This document shows, one piece after another, positions 34,239 to 43,712 of a stretch of DNA of 58,200 nucleotides. The position numbers and the translations under genes were made by a program. Location: assembly GCA_025354985.1 (NCBI GenBank), contig JANXLU010000046.1, forward strand, positions 1 through 58,200. Reading direction: 5' to 3'. The notes beneath the pieces were generated by a model, which was given only the letters and a program-made list of their open reading frames with translations, was not told the DNA's origin and made no database searches. Origin of the DNA: Chloroflexota bacterium (lineage in GTDB: Bacteria > Chloroflexota > Anaerolineae > J036 > Brachytrichaceae). Numbering within the stretch: the stretch's first letter is position 1; the number at the start of each line of letters is the position of its first letter.

Positions 34239-34839
34239 GGCGATTATGAATCCGGGCACTGCCCACGCGCGTCCCGCCCCGAAAACAAACAGCCCACGGC
34301 GTCACAAAACTCACGTCGTTGCGATTGTCAACACGGAAGCCGTATGCGGCAAATTTCTCAACCCAATATTCTTTTGATTGAACGTTGATGTGAGTAGGCT
34401 CTAGCGTGTCATCAGGCGTGGACGAAAAGATGATTGTGTCGGCGTGCGAACACATCTGAGCGATGGCGCGGTCGCCTTCCCCGGCGGCCATGTGCTCCAG
34501 CACCTCGATGCATGTGATGACGTCATAATGCCGGGCAATTGCGGCCGGCCACTCGTCGGACAATGAGCCAGCGACGCAAAATGGGCGCGCAGCCTTGACG
34601 CGATGTTCCTCGGCGTAGCGCGAAATATCAATACCCCAGGCCTGCACACCGCGTTGCCGAAACTCGCCGATGAGCAAACCAAGCGCACAGCCCGCATCCA
34701 GGAGCGTGCGCGGCGCAAACTTTGCGGAGATGTTGTCTGCAAAGCTCCGGGCCAGCGCCGCCCATTCCGGGCCCTGTCCATATGGGATGGGGCCGCAGCC
34801 AGTGCGGTAATAGGCCTCGTCAAACACGTCGTTACTCAT
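34183..34839 (-). CDS. Class I SAM-dependent methyltransferase
   Basis: A 218-residue protein. The ATG at 34839 is preferred over one 51 bases upstream: a minus-strand TAAAAT (34852 to 34847) ends 7 bases before it. Motif I is LLDAGCALGLLIGEF, motif II region VQAWGIDISRYAEEH, and motif III-like DVITCIEVLEHMAAGEG, typical of UbiE/Methyltransf_11/23 enzymes. It probably methylates a sugar or lipid in the surrounding glycan set; the substrate is unknown. The 3' end overlaps the convergent WbsX gene, which suggests a recent loss of the original stop. Confidence 0.88.
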   Translation of the reverse strand: MSNDVFDEAYYRTGCGPIPYGQGPEWAALARSFADNISAKFAPRTLLDAGCALGLLIGEFRQRGVQAWGIDISRYAEEHRVKAARPFCVAGSLSDEWPAAIARHYDVITCIEVLEHMAAGEGDRAIAQMCSHADTIIFSSTPDDTLEPTHINVQSKEYWVEKFAAYGFRVDNRNDVSFVTPWAVCFRGGTRVGSARIHNRLISKFLRHSLNANSGARR

Positions 34840-34868
34840 CGGTTTGATTTTACCGGTTGGGTGTTTTG

Positions 34869-34880
34869 TATACTCTTGAA
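34869..34880 (+). promoter_or_regulatory. -10 box of the M23 peptidase gene
   Basis: TATACT (34869-34874) ends 6 bases before the ATG at 34881, again leaderless in layout. It lies only 16 bases from the oppositely directed TAAAAT of the methyltransferase gene. Confidence 0.5.
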
Positions 34881-35591
34881 ATGATCGCAAGCGAACTCAG
34901 ACGAACGATACCCGCGATGGTTGCAGCAGCCATTTTGGGTATGACCTCGTCCAGCGCGTTCGCCGCGCCAATCGAGCAAAAAGCCGTCTTCGGTCTGCCG
35001 TTCGCTTCCGCCCCGGGACCGACAACATGGCTGATGGGCCAGAGCTATGGCAATACGACCGGTGCGTTTGCACGCAGGCGGGAGTGGTATCTGGCCGGTC
35101 AGGGCATTCATTTTGGGATTGACTTTAGCGCCCGGTGCGGCACGCAAATCGTGAGCGTTGGAGATGGCACCGTCATTCAGGTTGACAATCTTGGATTGGG
35201 CTCCGCACCGCACAACCTGGCGATTCAGCACGCCAATGGCTATGTGTCGTTCTATGGTCACTTGCTTGAGCGTCCCGGGCTTCAGCCGGGTCAGCATGTG
35301 ACGCGGGGCGAACCAATTGCAAAGACAGGGGACCCCGACCTCACGTGCACGTCGCGACCGCATCTGCATCTTGAAATTCGCGACGTAACACTATCGCGCG
35401 CCTATAACGGTCATGTCTTGATCGACACGGATTGGAACGCACTTGCGCTTGCGGGTGGATTTGGTCGCGGGTTTCAACGAAACCTGGACAATCCGCGGCA
35501 GTGGCAGTTGCTCCAGGATCAGCCCGATATTCAATTTGGCGGCCCGCTGATCAACGAATTCCCACACACCTTTCCACAGGATTGGCGATGA
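34881..35591 (+). CDS. Secreted M23 (LytM) peptidase
   Basis: A 236-residue exported protein. A signal peptide spans about residues 1-29 (RRTIPAMVAAAILGMTSSSAFAAP, Ala-x-Ala cleavage). The M23 zinc site is complete: HFGIDFSARCG (HxxxD), YVSFYGHL and HLHLEI (HxH). M23 enzymes cut peptidoglycan cross-links or act as scaffolds. The C-terminus is a unique tail of about 45 residues. Its stop overlaps the start of the PD40 lipoprotein gene (ATGA), so the two are coupled. Confidence 0.9.
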   Translation: MIASELRRTIPAMVAAAILGMTSSSAFAAPIEQKAVFGLPFASAPGPTTWLMGQSYGNTTGAFARRREWYLAGQGIHFGIDFSARCGTQIVSVGDGTVIQVDNLGLGSAPHNLAIQHANGYVSFYGHLLERPGLQPGQHVTRGEPIAKTGDPDLTCTSRPHLHLEIRDVTLSRAYNGHVLIDTDWNALALAGGFGRGFQRNLDNPRQWQLLQDQPDIQFGGPLINEFPHTFPQDWR

Positions 35592-36811
35592 AACTGCAGT
35601 GTGCAGCCCTTCTCGTCTCCGCGATTGTTCTTGAAGCCTGCGTGCAGGCTCCGGTAACCCCGGTGGCCGTCCCATCGGCACAACCGCCCAGTCCCATAGC
35701 AGCAACCACAATTACCGCGGTAACCGCCGAGCCCACAAAAGCGTCGGCAGCCGTACCAACACTCGTGCCAACAAGCCTGGCGCTGAGCGCGCCAACGTCA
35801 ACACCCATCCCCAAAATTGCATTTACACAAGTTGCCGCCGGCGGTTGTTGCATGCAACCATTTTTCTCACCCGATGGCGCCAGAGTCATGTTTCTGGACA
35901 AGCCAGGTGCCGGCGCTGCGACCGGAATATATGCCGTGGCGCTTGATAACCCCCTTAGCCCACCCCAATTCTTTAATGCGCATCCCGGCCCATACAACCA
36001 GGATATGACACTTGCGATTGATCTGGTCAATGGCGCGACCACGGTTCGCCGACTTGCAGCCAAGACCGGGTTTTCGGTCAACAACGGCGGGCGTTTTATC
36101 AGCTTTTCGCCAGACGGGAAACGGATGCTCTGGATGGTTGGCGAGGATGCCGGTGGCTTCGATGTTCGAAAGTCTGATATCACGCTTGCAAACGCGGATG
36201 GAACGACACCCCAGGTGATTGCCAGCCGTTATGGCGGCGGTGCGGTTGCCTGGTTTGCGGACTCCGAGCATTTGTTGCTCACGGGGCGTTCCAGCCGTGC
36301 CGACAAGACCTCCCGGTTCAGCGTCCTAAATATCACCGATAAATCGGTGCGTGATCTGGTCGCCGTGGAGCGCGCGCGCAGCGTCCAACTATCGCCCGAT
36401 GATAAATGGCTGCTGTATCTTGTAGCGCAGGCGCAAGATGAGGCAAGTGACGGCACGTTTATCGTGTCCACCAACGAGCAAAGCTCCCAACCTCGACGAT
36501 TGCCGCTTTTTGGGTCATTTAGGTGGTGCAGCCCGGACAAGCTGCTGTTTGTACCGCTGAACTTGAACGCGCCAAGCAATGAGCTTTGGGTGGTGGACGC
36601 TCCCACCGGCGCCCAAACACAATTGTTGTCCGCGAGCGCAGATTCGCCCTTCAAAATCCTCAACGGCGACTGGACGGTGGACACCCACGGGTCACCGCAC
36701 ATTGCGTTTGTGAATTCCCAGGACAAAAACATCTGGGTGGCCGCGCTCGGTAATGCCTGCTCCCAGCGGGCGCTGCAACGTGACGACGGCAGATCGCAGG
36801 ATGCGAACTGA
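35588..36811 (+). CDS. PD40/WD40-type beta-propeller lipoprotein
   Basis: A 407-residue secreted lipoprotein starting at the ATG that overlaps the M23 stop; the open frame upstream is a shadow. Lipobox IVLEAC (Cys18), then a Pro/Ala/Thr linker to about residue 75. PD40-like blades follow: PFFSPDGARVMFLDKPG, FISFSPDGKRMLWMVGED and VQLSPDDKWLLYLVAQ, with the SPDG(R/K) signature of TolB-type propellers. The role is likely binding or cell-envelope sensing; no catalytic residues are seen. Confidence 0.85.
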   Translation: MKLQCAALLVSAIVLEACVQAPVTPVAVPSAQPPSPIAATTITAVTAEPTKASAAVPTLVPTSLALSAPTSTPIPKIAFTQVAAGGCCMQPFFSPDGARVMFLDKPGAGAATGIYAVALDNPLSPPQFFNAHPGPYNQDMTLAIDLVNGATTVRRLAAKTGFSVNNGGRFISFSPDGKRMLWMVGEDAGGFDVRKSDITLANADGTTPQVIASRYGGGAVAWFADSEHLLLTGRSSRADKTSRFSVLNITDKSVRDLVAVERARSVQLSPDDKWLLYLVAQAQDEASDGTFIVSTNEQSSQPRRLPLFGSFRWCSPDKLLFVPLNLNAPSNELWVVDAPTGAQTQLLSASADSPFKILNGDWTVDTHGSPHIAFVNSQDKNIWVAALGNACSQRALQRDDGRSQDAN

Positions 36812-36867
36812 CGTGTGACCAAGTCTCGCAACCAGGGCCATCAAACGAGAATCACGCACTGGCACTG

Positions 36868-36881
36868 TACACTGGGGTTCT
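36868..36881 (+). promoter_or_regulatory. -10 box of the DUF4230 gene
   Basis: TACACT (36868-36873) ends 8 bases before the ATG, and no ribosome site lies between, which fits a leaderless mRNA. Confidence 0.4.
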
Positions 36882-37745
36882 ATGTTCATCGTGCGCGCGG
36901 TTCGCAGCTCCTGGTCGGTTATAAGGCGGCATGGGCGAGACTTCTCCTCCTGGCTGGCGTTTCTAATCTCCAGTGTTTCCATCATTTTCGTTGCGGCCAC
37001 GTTGGGCAGGGAGGATTCACGCGCACTGCTCAGTGCCATCGTTGTTTTTCTTGGTCTGCTGGCACTATTCTTAATGGCACGAAAGCCGGTTGTGCACTAT
37101 GAGCGCGCGGTCGAATCGCCCGCCCCGGTCACCACGATCTCGCCGCGGCTTATCGTGAATGAGGTGCGCATGGCCGCGCTGATCAGCTACGGACAAATTG
37201 GCACGGTGCAGGTGCGCCAAGAGCGACGCAAATCTCAGGGGGATTTTAAGGATGTCATCAACCCCTTCATTGGTGAAGAGCTGGTGATGGATGTGGGCGT
37301 GCGGGTGGTCGCCGGTGTAAATCTCAAACATTTGCGCGAGGAAGATGTGCGCATTGACAAGGATGGCAAAGGTGGTGAGATCACCCTGCCGCCAACCAAG
37401 GTCATGATGGTGTATGTGGATGAATCCCTGACCCAAATTGTGAGCCATAAGAAAGGATGGCTGTCGCGCCGTGACATCTCCCTGATGGATTCGGCTCGGC
37501 GTGAGGCCATGGAAAGCATGGTGAACGCCGCGATTGACAAGGGCTTGTTGGAAAAGGCCGGCGAGCAGGCTGCGGCCACGGTCGCGGGTATTGCGCGGGG
37601 AATGGGGTTGGAAGGTATAAAGGTCATCCCAACGCTGCCCCCAGTGGGCGCCCACTTTGAAGAGTTGCAAAACGCCGACGATGTCGCCAAGGTTCGCGCC
37701 TTGCCCGCAGCACGGGATTCAGCGCCCATGCTTAGTGACGAATAG
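36882..37745 (+). CDS. DUF4230 domain membrane protein
   Basis: A 287-residue protein with two N-terminal membrane helices (about 22-41 and 48-66), then a DUF4230 region: EVRMAALISYGQIGTVQVRQ, ELVMDVGVRVVAGVNLKHL and EITLPPTKVMMVYVDES. The Arg/Lys-rich segment between helices and domain puts the domain on one fixed side of the membrane. The family's function is unknown. The C-terminal 40 residues have a Gly-rich piece then a polar tail. Confidence 0.85.
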   Translation: MFIVRAVRSSWSVIRRHGRDFSSWLAFLISSVSIIFVAATLGREDSRALLSAIVVFLGLLALFLMARKPVVHYERAVESPAPVTTISPRLIVNEVRMAALISYGQIGTVQVRQERRKSQGDFKDVINPFIGEELVMDVGVRVVAGVNLKHLREEDVRIDKDGKGGEITLPPTKVMMVYVDESLTQIVSHKKGWLSRRDISLMDSARREAMESMVNAAIDKGLLEKAGEQAAATVAGIARGMGLEGIKVIPTLPPVGAHFEELQNADDVAKVRALPAARDSAPMLSDE

Positions 37746-37759
37746 CGCCACGCCCGATC

Positions 37760-38698
37760 TTGCTAATTTCCATAGTCATTCCCACCTTTAATGGCGTGCA
37801 GCATTTGCCCGTTTGTTTGACTGCGCTGCGCCGCCAAACGCTTCCGCCGCATCAGGTTATTGTGGTCGACAATGCCTCGACCGACGCCACGCGTGACGTC
37901 ATTACGCGTGATTACCCCGAGGTCACGTTTATCCGTTTGCCCGAAAACCGGTTATTTACGGGCGCGTGCAACACGGGTATTCGGGCGAGCACCGGTGAAG
38001 CGATTGCCCTGCTAAACAATGACACCGAAGCCGATGAACGCTGGCTTGAAAATATTGGCGCGGCACTGATCAGCCATCCGGAAGCCGGGTTGGTCGCCAG
38101 CAAGCTGCGACTCTTTGATCAACGCGACCGCTTGCATAGCGCCGGTGACACCTACAGTGTCCGGGGTTTGCCGGCCAACCGTGGCGTGTGGCAAAAGGAC
38201 GCCGGGCAGTTTGATACCGAGTACGTATTTGGCGCCTGTGGCGCGGCAAGCGTCTATCGCCGCTCAATGTTGGACAAGATCGGGTTGCTGGACGAGGCGT
38301 TTCAATTTAGTTGCGAGGATGTGGACATGAGTTGGCGCGCCGCGCTGGCCGGCTACAAGTGTGTGTTTGCCCACCATGCCATCGTGTATCACAAGGTGAG
38401 CGCGACGGGCGGCGGGGTGCTCAACAGCTATTACGATGGGCGAAACTTTATCTGGCTGATAGCCAAGGACATGCCGGCCGGTCTGATTCGTCAAAACCTG
38501 GGCGCCATCCTGGGTGCGCAGGTTCGCATCGCCTGGAGCGCAGTGCGAGCCTGGCGCGGTCAGGCGGCCCGGAACCGCCTGAAGGGGCAGCTCACCGGCA
38601 TCGTCACCCTGCCAAGGATGCTGCGCAAACGCCGCGCGGTACAAGCCACGCGCGTCATTGGGATTAAAGAGCTCACGGCAATGCTTGAGCCGCGATAG
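37760..38698 (+). CDS. Family 2 glycosyltransferase
   Basis: A 312-residue GT2 enzyme, probably starting at TTG because the family begins at this residue (LISIVIPTFNGVQHL). Motifs: VIVVDNASTDATRDV, LLNNDTEADERWLE and FSCEDVDMSWRAALAG. Rhamnosyltransferase-like spacing. It is close in type to the GT2 at 29349. The last 26 bases overlap the 3' end of trpA on the other strand. Confidence 0.9.
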   Translation: MLISIVIPTFNGVQHLPVCLTALRRQTLPPHQVIVVDNASTDATRDVITRDYPEVTFIRLPENRLFTGACNTGIRASTGEAIALLNNDTEADERWLENIGAALISHPEAGLVASKLRLFDQRDRLHSAGDTYSVRGLPANRGVWQKDAGQFDTEYVFGACGAASVYRRSMLDKIGLLDEAFQFSCEDVDMSWRAALAGYKCVFAHHAIVYHKVSATGGGVLNSYYDGRNFIWLIAKDMPAGLIRQNLGAILGAQVRIAWSAVRAWRGQAARNRLKGQLTGIVTLPRMLRKRRAVQATRVIGIKELTAMLEPR

Positions 38699-39482
38699 GA
38701 TTTAGACCCTTGACAAACTCATACGCCGACCGGGCCGGGTCGGCGGCGTCACCGGCGTGACGGACCAGTGCACTTCCCACAATTGCACCATCGGCAAACG
38801 TGCCGATCTCGCGCACATGTTGCGCGGTGCTTACGCCAAAACCCACCGCGACAGGCTTGTCCAGAGCCGCCTGTTTGACGCGCCCAACGTATTCGCGCAA
38901 TCCGTCCGCCAGATCGATGCGTCCGCCCGTGACGCCCGTAACCTGCACGATGTAGATAAATCCACTGGCGTGGTCTGCGCAAAGCTTTAATCGCGCGGGT
39001 GTGCTGGTAGGGGCCACCATTTGCACCAACGCCATGTGACGCGCGGCACACAAAGCGCCCAATTCACCGCTCTCCTCAGGCGGTAAATCCGGCAGGATCA
39101 ACCCGTCCACGCCGGCCGCGTGCCAATCGGCAACGTAGCGCGCCTCGCCATATGCCATCACCGGGTTCATGTATCCCATGGCAAACATGGGAATAGTGCA
39201 TCCTGCTGCACGCAGCCTGGCCGCAAGCACCATACAACCCGCCACTGTAATTCCATTGGCCAATGCAATTTGGGATGCTCGCTGGTTCACCACGCCATCC
39301 GCCAATGGGTCGCTAAACGGCACGCCGAGCTCGATCATATCGGCCCCGGCCCGCGCAATGGCGAGGACTACATCGAGCGATAGCTCGCTGGTCGGGTAGC
39401 CCAGGGGCCAATAGGGCATGAGCGCCGGACGGTTGTGCGACCGCGCGCGCGCAAACGCAGCGGCAATGTTCTCAAGTCCCAT
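38673..39482 (-). CDS. trpA: Tryptophan synthase alpha chain
   Basis: A 269-residue TIM barrel. The active-site acids are present: MIELGVPFSDPLADG gives Glu51 and Asp62. Other family marks are FAMGYMNPVMAYG, LILPDLPPEESGEL and the phosphate-site GFGVSTAQHV. It cleaves indole-3-glycerol phosphate to indole for TrpB. No trpB or other trp gene is nearby, which is unusual since the subunits work as a complex. The flavin reductase gene lies 15 bases upstream on the same strand. Confidence 0.95.
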   Translation of the reverse strand: MGLENIAAAFARARSHNRPALMPYWPLGYPTSELSLDVVLAIARAGADMIELGVPFSDPLADGVVNQRASQIALANGITVAGCMVLAARLRAAGCTIPMFAMGYMNPVMAYGEARYVADWHAAGVDGLILPDLPPEESGELGALCAARHMALVQMVAPTSTPARLKLCADHASGFIYIVQVTGVTGGRIDLADGLREYVGRVKQAALDKPVAVGFGVSTAQHVREIGTFADGAIVGSALVRHAGDAADPARSAYEFVKGLNPIAAQALP

Positions 39483-39497
39483 ATTTTTGGCAGGTGA

Positions 39498-39986
39498 TCA
39501 TGCTACTTTGTCGCCCAACATGTGATACGCACCAGAGTAGTACATCAAGGGCCCATCATCCGCATGCATGAGCGCCCCGGCAAGCACTTCGCCGATAAAA
39601 ATCGTGTGGTCGCCGCCAACGTGGGAGTCCACGATTTTGCAGTCCAGAAAAGCCAGAGCATCATCCAACACGGGCGATCCAGTCGCCACCGGGTGGTGCG
39701 CAAGCCCGGCAAAACGCTCAACATCCGGCATGCGGCCGGCGAAGCGATCACTTATGGACGTCATTTCCGGCGTCAGAAAGTTTACGCAAAAAACGCCGCT
39801 GGCCGCCACCAGGCCATGGGTGCGGGACTTGCCATTTATGCAAACAAAGACGGTTGGCGGACTTATGCCAAGCGATGAAAACGCCGTCGCGGTCAAACCG
39901 TAAATTTGCTCGTCGGCCTTGGTTGTAATAATCGTGACGGTGCTGGCCCAGCGGCGCATCACGGATTTGAAATCATCCACGTTCAT
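39498..39986 (-). CDS. Flavin reductase-like FMN-binding protein
   Basis: A 162-residue split-barrel flavin reductase: FKSVMRRWASTVTIITTKAD, LTATAFSSLGISPPTVFVCI (FMN-binding), TFCVNFLT-like VFCVNFLTPEM and a final MYYSGAYH. Family members give reduced flavin to monooxygenases using NAD(P)H. No partner oxygenase is in the window. Directly upstream of trpA on the same strand. Confidence 0.88.
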   Translation of the reverse strand: MNVDDFKSVMRRWASTVTIITTKADEQIYGLTATAFSSLGISPPTVFVCINGKSRTHGLVAASGVFCVNFLTPEMTSISDRFAGRMPDVERFAGLAHHPVATGSPVLDDALAFLDCKIVDSHVGGDHTIFIGEVLAGALMHADDGPLMYYSGAYHMLGDKVA

Positions 39987-40029
39987 AACTATTGTGCGGA
40001 GTACACCACAGGTGTGGCGGTGCCCTGAC

Positions 40030-41100
40030 CTAGACCTCGATCTTCATGGTCCAGCCATAAGGATCCGCGACACGACCGTACTGGATATCCGTGAGCGACT
40101 TGTACAAGTGTTTGGCCACGGGACCGGCGGCGTTCCCGCCCACCACATATTCCTTGTCCATAAAGCCAAACCGCCCGATCGGTGCAATCACGGCCGCCGT
40201 GCCCGCGCCAAATGCCTCGGTGATGGCCCCGCTGGCGATGTCGCGCAGAATGTCGTGTGCGTCGATTCGTTCTTCCGTTATCGGATATCCCAGATCAGGC
40301 GCCAGCCGCAGCAGGCTATCGCGGGTGATACCTTCCAAAATACTGCCACTAAGCAGCGGCGTCTTGATGGTCTTGCCGCCATAGACAAAGCAAACATTCA
40401 TGGCGCCCACTTCCTCCACATAGCGCTGTTCCACACCGTCAAGCCAGAGCACCTGTTGATAGCCCTTGGCGGCGGCCAGGTCGCCGGCGATCATGCTGGC
40501 GGCATAGTTGCCACCAGTCTTGGCCGCGCCCGTGCCGCCGCGCACGGCACGCACGTATTCATCTGCAATGAGCACACCCACCGGGTTAAACCCACCGGCA
40601 AAATATGCGCCCGCCGGGCCCACGATAATGAAGTGCAGATAGCTGCCGCTGGCGTGCACACCAAGCGCGGCCTCGGTCGCAATGAGCGTCGGGCGAATAT
40701 AGAGCGAGCTGCCATCGGCAGTGGGCACCCATTCATGTTCCAACCGAACCAGCTCGGCGATGGCTTCCACGTGGCTTTCAGGGTCCACGCCCTGCATGGC
40801 CATGCGCTTGGCGCTGCGGTTAAAGCGCGCGGCGTTTTCCCATGGGCGAAACAAATTTATGTGCCCATCCGCGCGCCGGTAGGCCTTGGTGCCTTCGAAT
40901 ATCTCCTGCCCATAATGAAAGACAGCCGAGCTCGGGTCCAACACAATCGGCTTGTAGGGTCCAATCTCCGCGTCATGCCAGCCCTTGTCCACGGTCCACT
41001 TCTGACTGTACATGCGGTTGCTAAATACTTTTCCAAATGCGGATGAGGTCACCACAGGCTTGGTTTGTTCCGGCGTCAGCGGTTGGATCGAGATATTCAT
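40030..41100 (-). CDS. ilvE: Branched-chain amino acid aminotransferase
   Basis: A 356-residue fold-type IV PLP enzyme of the long BCAT form. Seen: FHYGQEIFEGTKAYRRADG, NRSAKRMAMQG, GTGAAKTGGNYAASM (the PLP-binding Lys), EVGAMNVCFVYGG and SGSILEGITRDSLL. It makes leucine, isoleucine and valine from their keto acids. A minus-strand GATAAT (41114 to 41109) ends 8 bases before the ATG, so a leaderless mRNA is likely. Divergent from hisG. Confidence 0.95.
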   Translation of the reverse strand: MNISIQPLTPEQTKPVVTSSAFGKVFSNRMYSQKWTVDKGWHDAEIGPYKPIVLDPSSAVFHYGQEIFEGTKAYRRADGHINLFRPWENAARFNRSAKRMAMQGVDPESHVEAIAELVRLEHEWVPTADGSSLYIRPTLIATEAALGVHASGSYLHFIIVGPAGAYFAGGFNPVGVLIADEYVRAVRGGTGAAKTGGNYAASMIAGDLAAAKGYQQVLWLDGVEQRYVEEVGAMNVCFVYGGKTIKTPLLSGSILEGITRDSLLRLAPDLGYPITEERIDAHDILRDIASGAITEAFGAGTAAVIAPIGRFGFMDKEYVVGGNAAGPVAKHLYKSLTDIQYGRVADPYGWTMKIEV

Positions 41101-41148
41101 GACGGGCGATTATCGCGCATTTGAGATAATCGAAACCCAACCACCATC

Positions 41149-42165
41149 ATGACCCGCACCGATGTTCGTCTCGCCCTGCCCAGCAAGGGCCGCCTGCAGG
41201 AAGCAACCATGCGCTTTCTCGCGCAATGCGGCTTTGAAATACGGATTAGCGCAACGCGCAGTTATACCGCCACCATCCCGGCGCTTCCGGACGTGACCGT
41301 TGTTTTTCAACGCCCACGCGACATCACCATCAGCGTGGCAAATGGTGGCGTGGATTTTGGAATCACCGGTCTGGATGTGGTGCACGAGGCAGGCGTGGCC
41401 GGCAAGGTGAGCATTATTCATGATGCGCTGGGATATGGCAAATGCAAACTCGTGGTGGCTGTGCCGGATGCCTGGACGGATGTCCGGGATATTGACCATT
41501 TGCGTGCGCGGGCCGTGGCAGCCGAGGCTCCCGTGCGCGTTGCAACCGTGTTTCCACATCTGACTCGAAAGTTCCTGGATCTTACCCAAATACGACACGA
41601 GATTGTGGAGGCCGAAGGCTCGCTCGAGGTAATGCCCGAAATAGGCTCGGCGGACATCATTTGTGACCTGGTGGAGACCGGCAACACGCTGATCCAAAAT
41701 AGATTGCGGATGATCACGGGCGGCACGGTCATTGAAACACAGAGCGTGCTGCTGGCCAATAGGGCCAACCTTGCCCGCCCCGAGGCGATGCAGATCGCCG
41801 TGCTCTTGATTGAAGCCATTGAGGCACACCTGCGTGCGCAGGGGCGCCTGATGATTTGGGCGAACGTACGGGGTGATTCGTTCGAGGATGTGGGCAAAAC
41901 CATGGCTCTGCGCACATCATTGGGCGGGTTGCAAGGACCCACGATTTCGCCCATTTATCCCAACTCGCACACCGAACTTGGCAACCCATCCGTAAACTGG
42001 TATAGCGTAAGCATCGCGGTCAACCGGAGCGAGTTGCAGGATGCAATCAACCAGCTTCGTGGCATTGGGGCCAGCGGTGTCGTGGTTACACCGATAACCT
42101 ATATATTTGAAGAGCAGCCGTCCCGGGTGCTCGCGCTAAAACAGCAATTTCCAGCCGCACAATAA
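41149..42165 (+). CDS. hisG: ATP phosphoribosyltransferase (long form)
   Basis: A 338-residue HisG, longer than the usual 290. The N-terminal domain begins VRLALPSKGRLQEATMRFL and has DFGITGLDVVHE, EVMPEIGSADIICDLVETGNTL (the PRPP site). The C-terminal part (about 235-325) is the regulatory ACT-like domain (SVSIAVNRSELQDAINQLRGIGASGVVVTPI), so histidine feedback is expected. It catalyses the first step of histidine synthesis. No other his gene is adjacent. Confidence 0.94.
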   Translation: MTRTDVRLALPSKGRLQEATMRFLAQCGFEIRISATRSYTATIPALPDVTVVFQRPRDITISVANGGVDFGITGLDVVHEAGVAGKVSIIHDALGYGKCKLVVAVPDAWTDVRDIDHLRARAVAAEAPVRVATVFPHLTRKFLDLTQIRHEIVEAEGSLEVMPEIGSADIICDLVETGNTLIQNRLRMITGGTVIETQSVLLANRANLARPEAMQIAVLLIEAIEAHLRAQGRLMIWANVRGDSFEDVGKTMALRTSLGGLQGPTISPIYPNSHTELGNPSVNWYSVSIAVNRSELQDAINQLRGIGASGVVVTPITYIFEEQPSRVLALKQQFPAAQ

Positions 42166-42170
42166 ACACC

Positions 42171-43703
42171 ATGCATGTAATTCCACAGCCCAATCATGTG
42201 ATCCCCACTCAAGGTAGTTTTGAGTTGACCAATGCCACCGTGATCGTAGCCGAAGGAGCGGCCATGGCCAAGGCCGAGCAGTTGGCCTCGTGGTTGCGTC
42301 CGGCGACGGGATTCAGGTTGCCAATTCAACCTGCGACCGAGTCAACCTCAACCATCGCGCTCGTGTTGCGCGAACCGCGACTGCCGAGCGAGGCCTATGA
42401 GTTGGCCGTGGCACCCGGGCGCATCCAACTGACCGCGGCATCGGAAGCGGGTCTGTTCTATGCGGGGCAAACCCTGCGACAGCTGCTCCCGGTGGAGATA
42501 TTTGATCAGGATCACCACGCGATGGACTGGACGATTCCGTGTGTGCACATCACCGATGCGCCGCGGTTTGGCTGGCGCGGCGCGCACCTGGATGTCGCCC
42601 GCCACTTTATGCCCATGGCTTTTCTAAAAAAGTTTGTCGATGGTCTGGCGCTGCACAAATACAATGTCTTTCATTTGCATTTGACGGAGGACCAGGGCTG
42701 GCGCATACAGATAAAGAAATATCCATTGCTGACTGAATTGGGCGCCTGGCGTGAAACCACCCGCACCGGCCACGAGCGGGATGCGGATCGAAGCTTTGAC
42801 AACAAGCGACATGGTGGCTTCTATACGGCCGATCAACTGCGCGAGCTTGTGGCCTATGCCGCTGCGCGACACATCACGATCGTGCCGGAGATTGAAATGC
42901 CCGGTCACGCCCAGGCTGCCATCGCCGCCCACCCCGAGCTGGGCAACGTGCCTGAAGAGCTGGATGTGATGCCAAACTGGGGCATAAGCAAGCATGTGTT
43001 TAATGCCGAGGAAGGCACCATCCTGTTTCTCCAAGACGTACTCGCAGAGGTTCTGGATATCTTCCCGGGCAAATACATTCATATCGGTGGTGATGAATGC
43101 CCAAAGGATGAATGGAAATCCAGCCCGAAGATGCAGGCGCGCATTAAGGAGTTGGGGCTGGGTGATGAATACGAGTTGCAAAGCTATTTCATCCGCCGCA
43201 TGGACACGTGGCTTGGCGCACGCGGGCGCGTGCTGGTTGGATGGGATGAAATTCTGGAAGGGGGCTTGGCGGATTCTGCCACGGTCATGAGCTGGCGCGG
43301 CGAAGCTGGCGGGATTGCGGCCGCCCGAGCCGGGCATGACGTGGTGATGGCGCCAAACACGTATACGTATTTTGACTATTTGCAGAGTGTTGACAAGGCA
43401 TCCGAGCCGCTCGCCATCGGGGGGTTTCTTCCGCTTGAAACAGTCCATGGCTATGAACCAATCCCGAAAGAACTCACGCCCCAAGAGGCGTCGCACGTGC
43501 TTGGAACCCAGTTTCAATTGTGGACCGAATACATGCCGGTTCCGGAGCATGTGGAATATATGACCTATCCGCGCGCGTGTGCGCTGGCCGAAGTAGCCTG
43601 GAGCATGCAATCACGCCCGTCCTATGCCGATTTCCTCCAGCGCCTCGCCGTCCATGAGGCACGCCTTGACAAACTTGGAATGAAGCGCCGCCGCACCATA
43701 TAA
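42171..43703 (+). CDS. Beta-N-acetylhexosaminidase (GH20)
   Basis: A 510-residue GH20 enzyme. The N-terminal GH20b domain (1-120) is followed by the catalytic barrel: RFGWRGAHLDVARHFMP, KYNVFHLHLTEDQGWRIQI, IVPEIEMPGHAQAAIAAHPE and YIHIGGDECPKDEWK, with the catalytic Asp-Glu pair. It removes terminal GlcNAc or GalNAc. No signal peptide is seen, so it may work on imported chitobiose or recycled glycans. It starts 5 bases after hisG. Confidence 0.93.
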   Translation: MHVIPQPNHVIPTQGSFELTNATVIVAEGAAMAKAEQLASWLRPATGFRLPIQPATESTSTIALVLREPRLPSEAYELAVAPGRIQLTAASEAGLFYAGQTLRQLLPVEIFDQDHHAMDWTIPCVHITDAPRFGWRGAHLDVARHFMPMAFLKKFVDGLALHKYNVFHLHLTEDQGWRIQIKKYPLLTELGAWRETTRTGHERDADRSFDNKRHGGFYTADQLRELVAYAAARHITIVPEIEMPGHAQAAIAAHPELGNVPEELDVMPNWGISKHVFNAEEGTILFLQDVLAEVLDIFPGKYIHIGGDECPKDEWKSSPKMQARIKELGLGDEYELQSYFIRRMDTWLGARGRVLVGWDEILEGGLADSATVMSWRGEAGGIAAARAGHDVVMAPNTYTYFDYLQSVDKASEPLAIGGFLPLETVHGYEPIPKELTPQEASHVLGTQFQLWTEYMPVPEHVEYMTYPRACALAEVAWSMQSRPSYADFLQRLAVHEARLDKLGMKRRRTI

Positions 43704-43712
43704 TCTCTGCGC
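43699..43712 (+). promoter_or_regulatory. -10 box of the ECF sigma factor gene
   Basis: A perfect TATAAT (43699-43704) straddles the GH20 stop and ends 8 bases before the GTG start. There is no ribosome site between, so the sigma factor mRNA is probably leaderless. Confidence 0.6.
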
